Origin: Pedobacter panaciterrae
GTDB lineage: Bacteria > Bacteroidota > Bacteroidia > Sphingobacteriales > Sphingobacteriaceae
Direction of reading: 5' to 3'
Length of the DNA stretch: 64,000 bases
Assembly (NCBI RefSeq): GCF_013204795.1
Contig: NZ_JABMKW010000020.1
Location: 1,488,001-1,552,000 of the forward strand
This document shows, in pieces, positions 19,701 through 25,814 of this stretch (position 1 is the stretch's first letter; each line of letters begins with the position of its first letter). The notes below the pieces were generated by a model. The model was not told the DNA's origin. It searched no databases and was given only the letters and a program-made list of their open reading frames with translations. Both the position numbers and the translations under genes were made by a program.

Positions 19701-19965
19701 CACCGCTGGCCGTCCCTTTAACACGAACTGTGGCTCCGGGCAAAGTCTCTTCATTTTCATCAACAACTATCCCTTTAAGCACAAAAGAGTCTTCAGGTAA
19801 TGGCAATCTGGGGCCACTGGCTTTAGCGATCAGTGAAAATGAAATAATAAATAGAAACAACAACAATGTGAATCCCTGTCGCAATACAACAAGGTCATCT
19901 GTTGATTTTACAAGCACACAGCAAGCGCTGCATGGCGGTAATTTTGGTTTGGTAAAAAGTTGCAT
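16780..19965 (-). CDS. SusC/RagA TonB-dependent outer-membrane transporter
   Basis: 1061 residues. Order: an N-terminal extension (1-30) with P-P-C-S-A-C-C, one hydrophobic export segment (31-48), a carboxypeptidase-regulatory-like domain (about 62-145, with V-V-T-D-I-N-G-K-F), the plug domain with the SusC hallmark G-S-R-G-A-N-G-V-I-L-I-N-T-K, and a 22-strand beta-barrel ending in a terminal Phe. It moves oligosaccharides across the outer membrane using TonB energy. No secretin/STN domain is seen, so anti-sigma signalling is unlikely; control is more likely by the LacI repressor upstream. The Cys-rich leader before the export signal is longer than usual. First gene of the operon. Confidence 0.97.
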   Translation of the reverse strand: MQLFTKPKLPPCSACCVLVKSTDDLVVLRQGFTLLLFLFIISFSLIAKASGPRLPLPEDSFVLKGIVVDENEETLPGATVRVKGTASGVVTDINGKFLLEIGSEQDSIIVSFVGYKSKTLRVGSNRTITVKLEPDESRQKLDEVQVVGYGSQKKVNLVGSISTVSVKDIQKFATPSLTNAIGGKLAGVMTRQSSGQPGYDAASIFIRGQISQSGSNKPLVVIDGIERDLQDYWTTLNVQEIESFSVLKDASATAVYGSRGANGVILINTKKGTVSKPRVNFRSESAIVTPLRVEDNINSFDYATLINENRIRTGQALAYSDVQLQKFKDGSDPYLYPNVDWYDVIFRKHTSQTINNLGVSGGSEAVKYYVNLGYTSQQGSYNEEAGNVYKTNAALNRYSFRSNVDIKVAKNIDMSLGLSAIISGTNYPAYDADGVLFYLKLTNPMIMPFKNPDGSNSGATGDLIINPWTRITKSGYTRQSYNTTISNLGLKWDLSSITPGLSVRGLASFDVVDITQNVRTQSPDAFRYEIINGLEKYTRTSTESALALSNRYETYRTMYGEVSLNYDRTFGKHSISGLLLGNKKDAQNVATSNSIDNLPERRLGLISRVTYNYDTRYLIELNAGYTGSENFKKGKQFGLFPSVGAGWIVSNEKFWNKDVINSLKIRGSYGKVGNDRIGNPLQRFIFLSTFNKGATGYEFGNGQTYNPGGLSELRIGNEDVTWENAYKTNAGFDLELFNGKFTLTADVFHERREDQLLLRATIPTYTGYPGGTVPYANLGVSTNKGVEGNLQLRNTTKGGFYYSFLANFSFAKSKIIENDQPQQLYPWQELRGHSIGANLGYVALGLFKDAADVANSPSQANLAGGVTNYGPGDIKYKDLNNDGIIDIADRTVIGEFSGSFPQIMYGFGSTLGYKGFDISIFFTGAANRDFFYGQGYTTWAFQGAEGLYNVQQNYFDQRWIPGGDNTNAKYPGIRANSTNNYIGSTLWKESGNYLRIKNAEIGYTLSSKFTKKISLSNARIFINGTNLATWDNLKVIDPESDFGSGRHPINKTYNFGLEVTF

Positions 19966-20040
19966 GGTTTAGTGGGTTTGGTTGAAAAGTTGATATTTAT
20001 TTAGGTTTTTTTCATCGGTCTATTTGTGTATTTATTTTTT

Positions 20041-20052
20041 GAATACGTATTC
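20041..20052. promoter_or_regulatory. LacI operator in the susC promoter
   Basis: The 12-bp perfect palindrome GAATACGTATTC lies 76-87 bases before the susC start. The same palindrome occurs in the lacI promoter. Over 29 bases (20041-20069 against 21112-21140) the two promoter regions match at 25 positions. The central CG and length fit LacI-family operators. Confidence 0.8.
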
Positions 20053-20061
20053 ATAATATAT

Positions 20062-20069
20062 CAAAAAAA
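20062..20069 (-). promoter_or_regulatory. Probable susC -7 element
   Basis: On the minus strand this reads TTTTTTTG. It occupies exactly the position that TATATTTG holds relative to the operator in the lacI promoter, so I take it as the -7 box of the susC operon. It is weaker than the TAnnTTTG consensus. It shares its T-run with the lacI terminator. Confidence 0.45.
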
Positions 20070-20083
20070 TAGCCAGGCTATTT
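20063..20083 (-). terminator. Probable intrinsic terminator of lacI
   Basis: An inverted repeat AAATAGCC / GGCTATTT (20067-20074 and 20076-20083) overlaps the lacI stop codon. On the minus strand the stem is followed directly by seven Ts. The loop would be three bases after one pair opens. It is compact but has the layout of a rho-independent terminator. Confidence 0.55.
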
Positions 20084-21079
20084 CTTTTTAACTGAATTTC
20101 TAACCACCATATGTCCTTTAAACATCAATGTTTTAGGTTTAGCGGTATTGTCTTTTATCTCGTTTAACAAAATCTCTATTGTGCCGTCTATCATCTCTTC
20201 TACAGGCTGCTCCCAGGTCGTCAACGAATATGAAGGCCAGGCGCCCATCCTGATGTTATCAAATCCAAATACCGAAACATCTTCCGGTATCCTCAACCCT
20301 ATTACCCTAATGGCATCCATTGCCCCCAGGGCAATAATATCATTGCCACAAAAGACACAATCGATGTGTTTATTCTTTGTCATTAGTTCCTGTGCAGATT
20401 TGAAGCCACTCTCATAGGTGTAATTACCAGACTCAATCATAAACTCATCAATGTTTCTTTCCTTCAATACTTCCTCAAAACCTTTAAGCCTATCTAAAGT
20501 CGTAGAGGTATCAGAAGGACCAGATATAAAAGCAAAAGACTTATGTCCCAACTCTACCAAATAGGCAGCTATCTGCTTAGTAGCCAAGTAATTGTCGCAA
20601 AATACAGAACTACTTCCAGCTTGCTCCGTATAACGGTTAAACAAAACAACAGCTATTTCACTTCGCTTAAATTTTAAGGCAGCCGATGATGACAGCAACG
20701 CATCTGTTATAATTACACCTTCAACATTATATTCAAGCAGTTGGCTGATCTCTTTTTCCTGGATCTCTTCATTTGTTGAATTGATAAATATGAGATGATA
20801 TCCTAAGGCCGACAAGCGGTTATGAAATATTTCAAGCACTGCGGAATAAAAAGGATTTCGGATATTACGCATCACCACCCCTATCATGCGGGTCCTTTTG
20901 GTAATCAGACTTCTCGCATGGGCATTAGGTTGATAGCCCAGCGCTTCAGCAGCTTCCAGTATCTTCTTTTTCTTTTTCTCCGAAACAATTGCTCCGCCCG
21001 CAAAAACCCTTGATACTGTCGCTTGTGAAACTCCCGCCAATTCGGCTACGTCTTGTGATGTACTATGCTTTTTACTCAA
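20078..21079 (-). CDS. LacI-family transcriptional repressor of the glycan operon
   Basis: 333 residues: an N-terminal HTH (Q-D-V-A-E-L-A-G-V-S-Q-A-T-V-S-R-V-F-A-G-G, residues 9-29), hinge helix with N-A-H-A-R-S-L, and a periplasmic-binding-protein-like sensor domain with G-V-V-M-R-N-I-R-N-P-F-Y and D-V-S-V-F-G-F-D-N-I. The start codon appears to be TTG at 21079; the frame stays open upstream but has no ATG. An effector sugar should release it from DNA. Matching operators in its own promoter and in the susC promoter indicate autoregulation and repression of the downstream operon. The inducer is unknown. Confidence 0.93.
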   Translation of the reverse strand: MSKKHSTSQDVAELAGVSQATVSRVFAGGAIVSEKKKKKILEAAEALGYQPNAHARSLITKRTRMIGVVMRNIRNPFYSAVLEIFHNRLSALGYHLIFINSTNEEIQEKEISQLLEYNVEGVIITDALLSSSAALKFKRSEIAVVLFNRYTEQAGSSSVFCDNYLATKQIAAYLVELGHKSFAFISGPSDTSTTLDRLKGFEEVLKERNIDEFMIESGNYTYESGFKSAQELMTKNKHIDCVFCGNDIIALGAMDAIRVIGLRIPEDVSVFGFDNIRMGAWPSYSLTTWEQPVEEMIDGTIEILLNEIKDNTAKPKTLMFKGHMVVRNSVKKK

Positions 21080-21108
21080 TTCAATCTGTCTATGTAAATG
21101 TATAAATT

Positions 21109-21126
21109 TATGAATACGTATTCATA
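21109..21126. promoter_or_regulatory. LacI autoregulatory operator
   Basis: An 18-bp perfect palindrome, TATGAATACGTATTCATA, 30-47 bases before the lacI start. Its 12-bp core is identical to the operator before susC. It lies just downstream of the -7 box, where bound repressor would block initiation. Confidence 0.8.
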
Positions 21127-21132
21127 TAATAT

Positions 21133-21162
21133 CAAATATAATTAGATATTCTTAAAATGCAA
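21133..21162 (-). promoter_or_regulatory. lacI promoter (Bacteroidota type)
   Basis: On the minus strand TTG (21160-21162), a 19-base spacer and TATATTTG (21133-21140) match the Bacteroidota consensus TTG-N19/20-TAnnTTTG without mismatch. The operator core begins nine bases downstream. Confidence 0.7.
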
Positions 21163-21282
21163 ATAAAATAGCATAAAATTTAACACCCGGTTTTTACCGT
21201 AACTATCTGTAACAGTGTCTCTCAAATTAATAATGAAAAAAGCGTACTGCTGTCAGGTTACAATTTCAGAAAGAAATTAATT

Positions 21283-21302
21283 AGCATTACTGTTAAAATG
21301 CT
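21283..21302 (-). terminator. Possible terminator after the LRR gene
   Basis: A six-base inverted repeat (AGCATT / AATGCT) with an eight-base loop lies 11 bases after the LRR stop and is followed on the minus strand by a T-rich run. Weak stem, so tentative. Confidence 0.3.
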
Positions 21303-21312
21303 CAACCGATTG

Positions 21313-22074
21313 TTACCAGTCGATTTTGCTTAAACTTACTGTTCCACTCATATTAACATTTGTTAAATAAGTGTAAGAACAGTCTAACAACTTAAGCTTT
21401 CTCAGGCCGGAAACATAAAGAGAAACTAAGGGATTATCTCTCAAAGACAACTCCTCAAGTTCTTTAAACTGACTAAAGTCTAGTTTCGATAACTGATTCT
21501 CGCTCAGTCTGATTAATTTCACAGCAGCACATCCAGACACTTTAAACTCATTTAATGTATTTTTCTGAAACTCGATGTGCACCAGCTTTGGAAGGTTAGG
21601 AATATCGACTTTATACAGTGCATTGTCGTGCATTTTTATCTCTTCAAGCTTCAGCAGTCCGGTTAAGTCTAGTGTACTGATTTTGTTCTGATGAACATAT
21701 AAAGTCCTTAGGTTGGTTAATCCTCTCAGGTTCATGTTCTGGATCTGATTGTTATAACCAAAGATCTCTTCCAGATTTTTCATACCTTCAAGATCCAACA
21801 CTTTTACCTGATTATTCCAAAAGCTAAGCTCTTTTAAATTTGCGAAACTTTTAATACCTATCAATGAACTTATACCAGCCTGATCTACATTTAGCTTTGT
21901 TACTTTTTGTGCTTCAGACAGCTGAATTTCTCCATCTCCATTAAGATCTACCCCAAGAATAACAAGTTGCTTTTTAAAATTCGGATCGGGTATTTTTATA
22001 GTTTGAGCAATAGCACTGAATGATACCATGCCCCACAAAAGCATTATGCATAAAAATAAATGTTCTTTTTTCAT
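21313..22074 (-). CDS. Secreted leucine-rich-repeat protein
   Basis: 253 residues from ATG 22074. This start has a clear Shine-Dalgarno AGGAGG (22082-22087) seven bases upstream and a signal peptide M-K-K-E-H-L-F-L-C-I-M-L-L-W-G ending at S-A-I-A-Q. After a short D-x-N-G-D-G-E-I calcium-loop-like stretch come about eight LRR units of 21 residues, with L-x-x-L-x-L-x-x-N-Q patterns such as N-L-K-E-L-S-F-W-N-N-Q and N-L-R-T-L-Y-V-H-Q-N-K. This is internalin-like and probably mediates protein binding at the cell surface or periplasm. It lies 16 bases after its upstream partner's stop, so the two are cotranscribed. Function unknown. Confidence 0.8.
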   Translation of the reverse strand: MKKEHLFLCIMLLWGMVSFSAIAQTIKIPDPNFKKQLVILGVDLNGDGEIQLSEAQKVTKLNVDQAGISSLIGIKSFANLKELSFWNNQVKVLDLEGMKNLEEIFGYNNQIQNMNLRGLTNLRTLYVHQNKISTLDLTGLLKLEEIKMHDNALYKVDIPNLPKLVHIEFQKNTLNEFKVSGCAAVKLIRLSENQLSKLDFSQFKELEELSLRDNPLVSLYVSGLRKLKLLDCSYTYLTNVNMSGTVSLSKIDW

Positions 22075-22081
22075 CGGTTTT

Positions 22082-22087
22082 CCTCCT
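22082..22087 (-). promoter_or_regulatory. Strong Shine-Dalgarno for the LRR gene
   Basis: AGGAGG on the minus strand, seven bases before ATG 22074. Strong SD sequences are uncommon in Bacteroidota, and this one decides the start codon. Confidence 0.7.
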
Positions 22088-22090
22088 GAT

Positions 22091-22696
22091 TTAATTATGA
22101 ACAACCACATTCATTACTGCACCTGCATCCTTTACGTCCACAAACCCACTGATTTCGTTTTCAATAAAGACATCATACTGGTAGTCCTCATAAATTGGTG
22201 ATGAGCCTAAAACATATCCATAAACATTATATGAGGTACTGGTACCGGTTTGAACAGCAACTGTTTTTTGTCTCGCAAAGGCAATCCAGCTGATAATGTA
22301 ATATTTTCCCGGTTTCAGGTCAGTAAACCGAAAGGTCCCCTTGTCATCGACAAATCTACCCTCCACCCGGTAAGTAAATGCAACACTACTCATGGTAGCC
22401 TGCTTTTTGCGGCTATTAAATTTTTTCTTCAGCTCCAGAAACTCCATAAAATATGGCGTTACCGGAAACAACAGGATCTGACTTCCTTTAACACCAAAAT
22501 TATCCTTGCCTTTTTTCTTCAATGTAGCAGTTCCCTGTATGGTAGCTGTTCCCTTTTCCATCAACCTTGCAGTTTCAGCTTCATTAAAAGGAGTAGCAGG
22601 AAGAACCCATTCCGGCGCCTTCTGTGCGTAAGCCATATGGCTGAACAACAAGAGCAGTAATTTTACCGATAGTACTTTTAGTATTCTTTTATTCAT
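22091..22696 (-). CDS. Secreted protein with carboxypeptidase-regulatory-like domain, unknown function
   Basis: 201 residues from ATG 22696, which opens a signal peptide (L-L-L-L-L-F-S-H-M-A-Y-A-Q); the frame's upstream extension lacks export features. The region F-V-D-D-K-G-T-F-R-F-T-D-L-K-P-G-K-Y-Y-I resembles the beta-sandwich of carboxypeptidase-regulatory domains. The early part has a basic K-K-K-G-K-D stretch. No enzyme motif is visible. It is the first gene of a two-gene unit with the LRR protein. Confidence 0.65.
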   Translation of the reverse strand: MNKRILKVLSVKLLLLLFSHMAYAQKAPEWVLPATPFNEAETARLMEKGTATIQGTATLKKKGKDNFGVKGSQILLFPVTPYFMEFLELKKKFNSRKKQATMSSVAFTYRVEGRFVDDKGTFRFTDLKPGKYYIISWIAFARQKTVAVQTGTSTSYNVYGYVLGSSPIYEDYQYDVFIENEISGFVDVKDAGAVMNVVVHN

Positions 22697-22735
22697 GACT
22701 TGGTTGTTGAAAACCATCGGATGTATCCAGGCAGT

Positions 22736-22766
22736 CGAAATTACGGTCAGAAAATGTTTACTGCAA
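22736..22766 (-). promoter_or_regulatory. Promoter of the 22.1-22.7 kb pair
   Basis: Minus-strand TTG (22764-22766), 20-base spacer, TAATTTCG (22736-22743), one mismatch from TAnnTTTG. It lies about 40 bases before the gene start and just after the terminator of the preceding operon. Confidence 0.45.
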
Positions 22767-22783
22767 TAGCTGTAAAAAGTCAT

Positions 22784-22813
22784 TTGCAACTAGCTGTTTT
22801 CAGCTAGTTGCAA
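22784..22813 (-). terminator. Terminator hairpin of the SPFH operon
   Basis: A perfect 13-base stem (TTGCAACTAGCTG / CAGCTAGTTGCAA) with a four-base loop, 29 bases after the last stop of the SPFH operon. A T-run (TGACTTTTT) follows on the minus strand. The stem is strong; the T-run is a few bases away. Confidence 0.6.
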
Positions 22814-22842
22814 GATAAGAATTCTACTACGAGAACATTACT

Positions 22843-23409
22843 TTAGAATGTTATGTCATCCGCTACATTTCCACCCTGGGCTGATGCAAACATTTGTCTG
22901 TACTTTGCATTATAAGCATCCTGTTTCTGGGTATATTCCTGAAAATCTGCCTGGATCTCAGCATGGATCTGCGTGTTCCATTTGGAAGCAGCTATCTGGA
23001 AATCTCCAAGAGTAATACCGTATTTATCAGCAATCCACTGGGCACCGTCCAGTCCATACTCATATGCCACATTTCGGGCTACTTCCAGTTCCTGGTAGAA
23101 ATCTTTATCTGCTTTTATTTGTGCTGTATATCCTGCATCTTCAGCACCGCCGTTTACTGCGTTGCTAAACTTCGGATGTTGCCCTGCTTGAGCAAAATAC
23201 TGGCCAAACAGCGTCATGATCTCATAAGTCTGATCCTGCTTCATTCTTTCTGGCCAGAGCAGGTTGGCTTCCTGCCATACCGGTAATTCTACCCCGAGCA
23301 CTTTTGCGATTGCTTCTTCGCTCAAACCGCTTCCCAGTTTGGCGCATGCGGCACTGTAATCTTCGAGGCTAATCCCATGAATGGGTTCTAATAATGGATT
23401 GTTCGACAT
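22843..23409 (-). CDS. Unknown protein of the SPFH/zinc-ribbon operon
   Basis: 188 residues, acidic, helical, no signal peptide or membrane span. It has two internally similar parts: I-S-L-E-D-Y-S-A-A-C-A-K-L near the N-terminus and I-T-L-G-D-F-Q-I-A-A-S-K-W-N near residue 131, each before or after an A-K-V-L-G-V-type helix. It therefore looks like a repeated small helical domain. I do not recognise a family. Last gene of the four-gene operon, eight bases after its neighbour. Confidence 0.65.
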   Translation of the reverse strand: MSNNPLLEPIHGISLEDYSAACAKLGSGLSEEAIAKVLGVELPVWQEANLLWPERMKQDQTYEIMTLFGQYFAQAGQHPKFSNAVNGGAEDAGYTAQIKADKDFYQELEVARNVAYEYGLDGAQWIADKYGITLGDFQIAASKWNTQIHAEIQADFQEYTQKQDAYNAKYRQMFASAQGGNVADDITF

Positions 23410-23417
23410 AATAATAT

Positions 23418-24164
23418 TTATAAATGATTAATGCTATTATCTTTTAGCAGGCGGAGATAGAACTTTTCATTTTCTTCTTCCATATCTGGGGTAATTTGGT
23501 TCCATTGGTCAAACATTGCACGAAGATATTGCTGGTATAATGCAGGATCTTTAGGCTGCCGTTCCTCATAGATTTTTAACAAATGTGCAGTACGCTGTTC
23601 GGCAAGGCTGCGTGCATTATGCAAAACCATCTGCGCACCGCTGGACGGCATAAAGGTATTCTGTGTCTGGCAATACAAGCAAGTCACATACGTTGCGATG
23701 AAGAACATTTTGGAGATCGCTATTTTTCCTCCGCATTGCTTACAGGTGAACTGGTCTTTTATTAACGCAAATGAAGCTAGTTGCTCCTGGTAAAATGCCT
23801 CCAGATCCTGTTGACCGGCAGCTTCGCGTAACAATGAAGTATAATCGTGACATCGCTTTTCAAAAGCATAATGGCGGTTGAAACAGGCCTCTCTGAAATC
23901 GTTCGATGTAAACACCCCTGATGAATATATCAGACCAAGAATCTTATCCTCTTTTACTTCATTTGCTTGGTCCTGCATCCGGCGTAACTGGCCCAGCAAC
24001 CCTGCCAGCATGCGGCCGTGTGCTCTTTTATACGGGTCCTGATCCTCTTTGAAAATCGCTTTCAGCTCCGGAATGGCAGCGTTACACATCTCTCCCATCC
24101 TTACTTCCAGCTTTTCCAGAAAAACAAACCATCGTTCTTGTGTTTGCCTTAACAGTTCTTCCAT
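23418..24164 (-). CDS. Zinc-ribbon-containing helical protein
   Basis: 248 residues, cytoplasmic. A long helical region (1-135) precedes a split zinc ribbon with C141-x2-C144 and C162-x2-C165. The intervening hydrophobic I-A-I-S-K-M-F-F-I-A-T-Y-V is too short for a convincing membrane span. The start codon overlaps the previous stop by one base (TAATG), indicating translational coupling. Two zinc ribbon genes beside an SPFH gene recall the Bacillus ydjFGHI membrane-stress operon, though without a recognisable PspA here. Function not established. Confidence 0.7.
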   Translation of the reverse strand: MEELLRQTQERWFVFLEKLEVRMGEMCNAAIPELKAIFKEDQDPYKRAHGRMLAGLLGQLRRMQDQANEVKEDKILGLIYSSGVFTSNDFREACFNRHYAFEKRCHDYTSLLREAAGQQDLEAFYQEQLASFALIKDQFTCKQCGGKIAISKMFFIATYVTCLYCQTQNTFMPSSGAQMVLHNARSLAEQRTAHLLKIYEERQPKDPALYQQYLRAMFDQWNQITPDMEEENEKFYLRLLKDNSINHL

Positions 24165-24412
24165 TATGAATTATTGTCTTTCTTTATATGAATACCGTCT
24201 GTCAATTTACTATCCATGAAGCGGAACCCACAATACGCACAATTCGTCAAACCATCGCGGTAGGCCCTGCCGGCACTGCAATTAGGGCAATCACGTATTT
24301 CCATCCGCGCTGCTTTGTCCGGTATCTCTCCTCCATAATTCGTTTGGGAAAGGGCTTGTTGCTTCAGCTTTTCCACGTAGGTCAGCGTCTTTTTCTTTTC
24401 TTCCTCTGCCAT
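24164..24412 (-). CDS. Small zinc-ribbon protein
   Basis: 82 residues with a basic helical start and a four-Cys zinc ribbon C42-x2-C45 ... C58-x2-C61 in the form C-P-N-C and C-A-Y-C-G-F-R-F. It starts two bases after the SPFH stop and its own stop overlaps the next start. Probably a small adaptor acting with the SPFH protein. Confidence 0.75.
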   Translation of the reverse strand: MAEEEKKKTLTYVEKLKQQALSQTNYGGEIPDKAARMEIRDCPNCSAGRAYRDGLTNCAYCGFRFMDSKLTDGIHIKKDNNS

Positions 24413-24414
24413 AT

Positions 24415-25362
24415 CTACAGGAGTTTTAGCAGCTCTTCTTTCTTAGTAGCATATTCTGCTTCATCAATCAGTTTTTCATCAAAAAGCAGCTTCAGCTTCT
24501 TCAAGCGGGTAGTGATATCATCCGTAGGCTGGGGCTGGCTAGCAGGCTGCTGCTGGTGATTCAAAATCATTGAAAGTGCAGCTGCCTGTTTAGCTGCGTC
24601 GTTCAAAGCAGTATGGTCTTTTCCGATAGCATTAGCCGTGTTGAATTGAGAGAATTTGTTCATATCATCTACCATATTCATGCCGGTAACAGTATCATAA
24701 TGTTTTAGCACCTCCTCTGGCAGCGTAGCACTGGCGATCAGAAAGTTGGTTACCTCCAGTCCGAGTTGGCTAAAATAAGGCTGAATAAGCGGCTGCACCT
24801 TTTCGTTCAAAGCGGAGAGATTTCCCGCCACATCTATCACTGCAATGCCTGCCTGTGCCAGCACTTCCGCAAATTTTGCTGCAATGAAGTCCCGAATTCC
24901 CCATTCCAGTTCGGCAATGGTTAGCCGAGGATAGGTACCTGCGTATTCTTTAAAGAATTTTCCTACTTCTTTTATACGGAGATTGAACGAGCCGAAAGCA
25001 CGGACACGCACTTGTCCAAATTGTTTATCTCTCATTAGCACTGGCGCTGGTGTTCCCCATTTGAGGTTGATGAACTGGTGCGTATTAAAAAAATAAACAT
25101 CAGCCTTGAAAGGACTTTGGAAACCGTATTTCCAACCTTTCAAACGTGTCAGCACCGGAATGTTTTCTGTTTCCAGTTTATATTTTCCAGCGGAAAATAC
25201 ATCTGCCAGCTGGCCTTCATTCAGAAATAATGCAGACTGGCTTTCCCGAACGGTTAATATTGCACCATTCTTTATTTCTTTGTCCCCATCTGCAAACTTC
25301 CACATCAACATGTTCGGATCGGGGGTTACAGATTCTATGATCTCAATAAACGGTAATTGCAT
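24415..25362 (-). CDS. SPFH-domain protein with C-terminal SHOCT domain (YdjI-like)
   Basis: 315 residues from ATG 25362; the frame extends upstream over a hydrophobic stretch, but homologues begin at F-I-E-I-I-E, which follows this Met. An SPFH/band-7-like domain spans about 10-240, with G-A-I-L-T-V-R-E-S-Q-S-A-L-F and the conserved V-R-A-F-G-S-F-N-L-R-I. A linker rich in Gln and Pro leads to a SHOCT-type helical hairpin in the last 35 residues (L-F-D-E-K-L-I-D-E-A-E-Y). YdjI-type SPFH proteins gather at membranes with partner proteins during envelope stress. First gene of a four-gene operon. Confidence 0.82.
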   Translation of the reverse strand: MQLPFIEIIESVTPDPNMLMWKFADGDKEIKNGAILTVRESQSALFLNEGQLADVFSAGKYKLETENIPVLTRLKGWKYGFQSPFKADVYFFNTHQFINLKWGTPAPVLMRDKQFGQVRVRAFGSFNLRIKEVGKFFKEYAGTYPRLTIAELEWGIRDFIAAKFAEVLAQAGIAVIDVAGNLSALNEKVQPLIQPYFSQLGLEVTNFLIASATLPEEVLKHYDTVTGMNMVDDMNKFSQFNTANAIGKDHTALNDAAKQAAALSMILNHQQQPASQPQPTDDITTRLKKLKLLFDEKLIDEAEYATKKEELLKLL

Positions 25363-25408
25363 ACTCGGATTAGCTAATAATAGAAGAATGAATAGAATTT
25401 GATAAGTA

Positions 25409-25439
25409 CAAAATTCTGAACATTGGAATTGATTTCCAA
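25409..25439 (-). promoter_or_regulatory. Promoter of the SPFH operon
   Basis: Minus-strand TTG (25437-25439), 20-base spacer, GAATTTTG (25409-25416), one mismatch from TAnnTTTG. A TTGGAA / TTCCAA inverted repeat (25423-25439) overlaps the spacer and the -33 element. Confidence 0.45.
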
Positions 25440-25447
25440 GGTTTAGC

Positions 25448-25498
25448 TGTCTACAAAACACCTACACAAATCACTAAAAGCATCTACATACCGTCTAC
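25448..25498. promoter_or_regulatory. Four phased direct repeats upstream of the SPFH promoter
   Basis: Seven-base units TGTCTAC (25448), CACCTAC (25459), CATCTAC (25481) and CGTCTAC (25492) are spaced 11, 22 and 11 bases apart. They form two 7-4-7 boxes on one helix face, directly upstream of the -33 element. The layout resembles binding sites of PhoB/OmpR-type activators. Confidence 0.55.
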
Positions 25499-25533
25499 GC
25501 CCCATAGAAATCTGTAATACATAAAAGCGAAAG

Positions 25534-25803
25534 TTAGGGTTCCCTTACCTCTGTTAAATCTGCATAACCCCTCATTATAGAAACATCTTCTGAGTGTACC
25601 AGAAATTGACGTCTTTGAGCAGAAAATGTATATGTTATGTGAAAAATCCCTCTCACTTGCAATTCGCTATTGCCGTTATATCGAAAATAAGTAGGTTTTT
25701 GATCTGTTGTAGTGAGGTTATTTTCTGTTTCTGATTTATAAGCAGAAGTATCAATGGCAGAATTAAATTGTAGACCTTGTCTTTTTTGTCCGCAGCAGTT
25801 CAT
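25534..25803 (-). CDS. Small unknown protein with N-terminal Cys pair
   Basis: 89 residues beginning M-N-C-C-G-Q-K-R. No signal peptide or membrane span. The second half has alternating beta pattern (G-I-F-H-I-T-Y-T-F, R-R-Q-F-L-V-H-S). I do not recognise it. It ends the four-gene cluster that runs from 29695, 11 bases after the DUF1360 gene, which supports a shared job. Confidence 0.6.
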   Translation of the reverse strand: MNCCGQKRQGLQFNSAIDTSAYKSETENNLTTTDQKPTYFRYNGNSELQVRGIFHITYTFSAQRRQFLVHSEDVSIMRGYADLTEVREP

Positions 25804-25814
25804 AGTTTTAGTTT

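Noticed and set aside
19415..19972. 185-codon plus-strand frame opposite the susC start
   Set aside because: Antisense to the SusC N-terminal domain and of unnatural composition; shadow.
21225..21287. Very short frame (about 15 codons) beginning M-K-K-A-Y-C-C
   Set aside because: Too short, no promoter or conservation evidence.
24188..24559. 123-codon plus-strand frame across the zinc-ribbon gene
   Set aside because: Ser/Phe-rich shadow of Lys/Glu-rich coding sequence in the true genes.
25448..25498. Small CRISPR-like repeat array
   Set aside because: Units are only seven bases, spacing is 11 or 22 bases, and no cas gene is present; a promoter-site explanation fits better.
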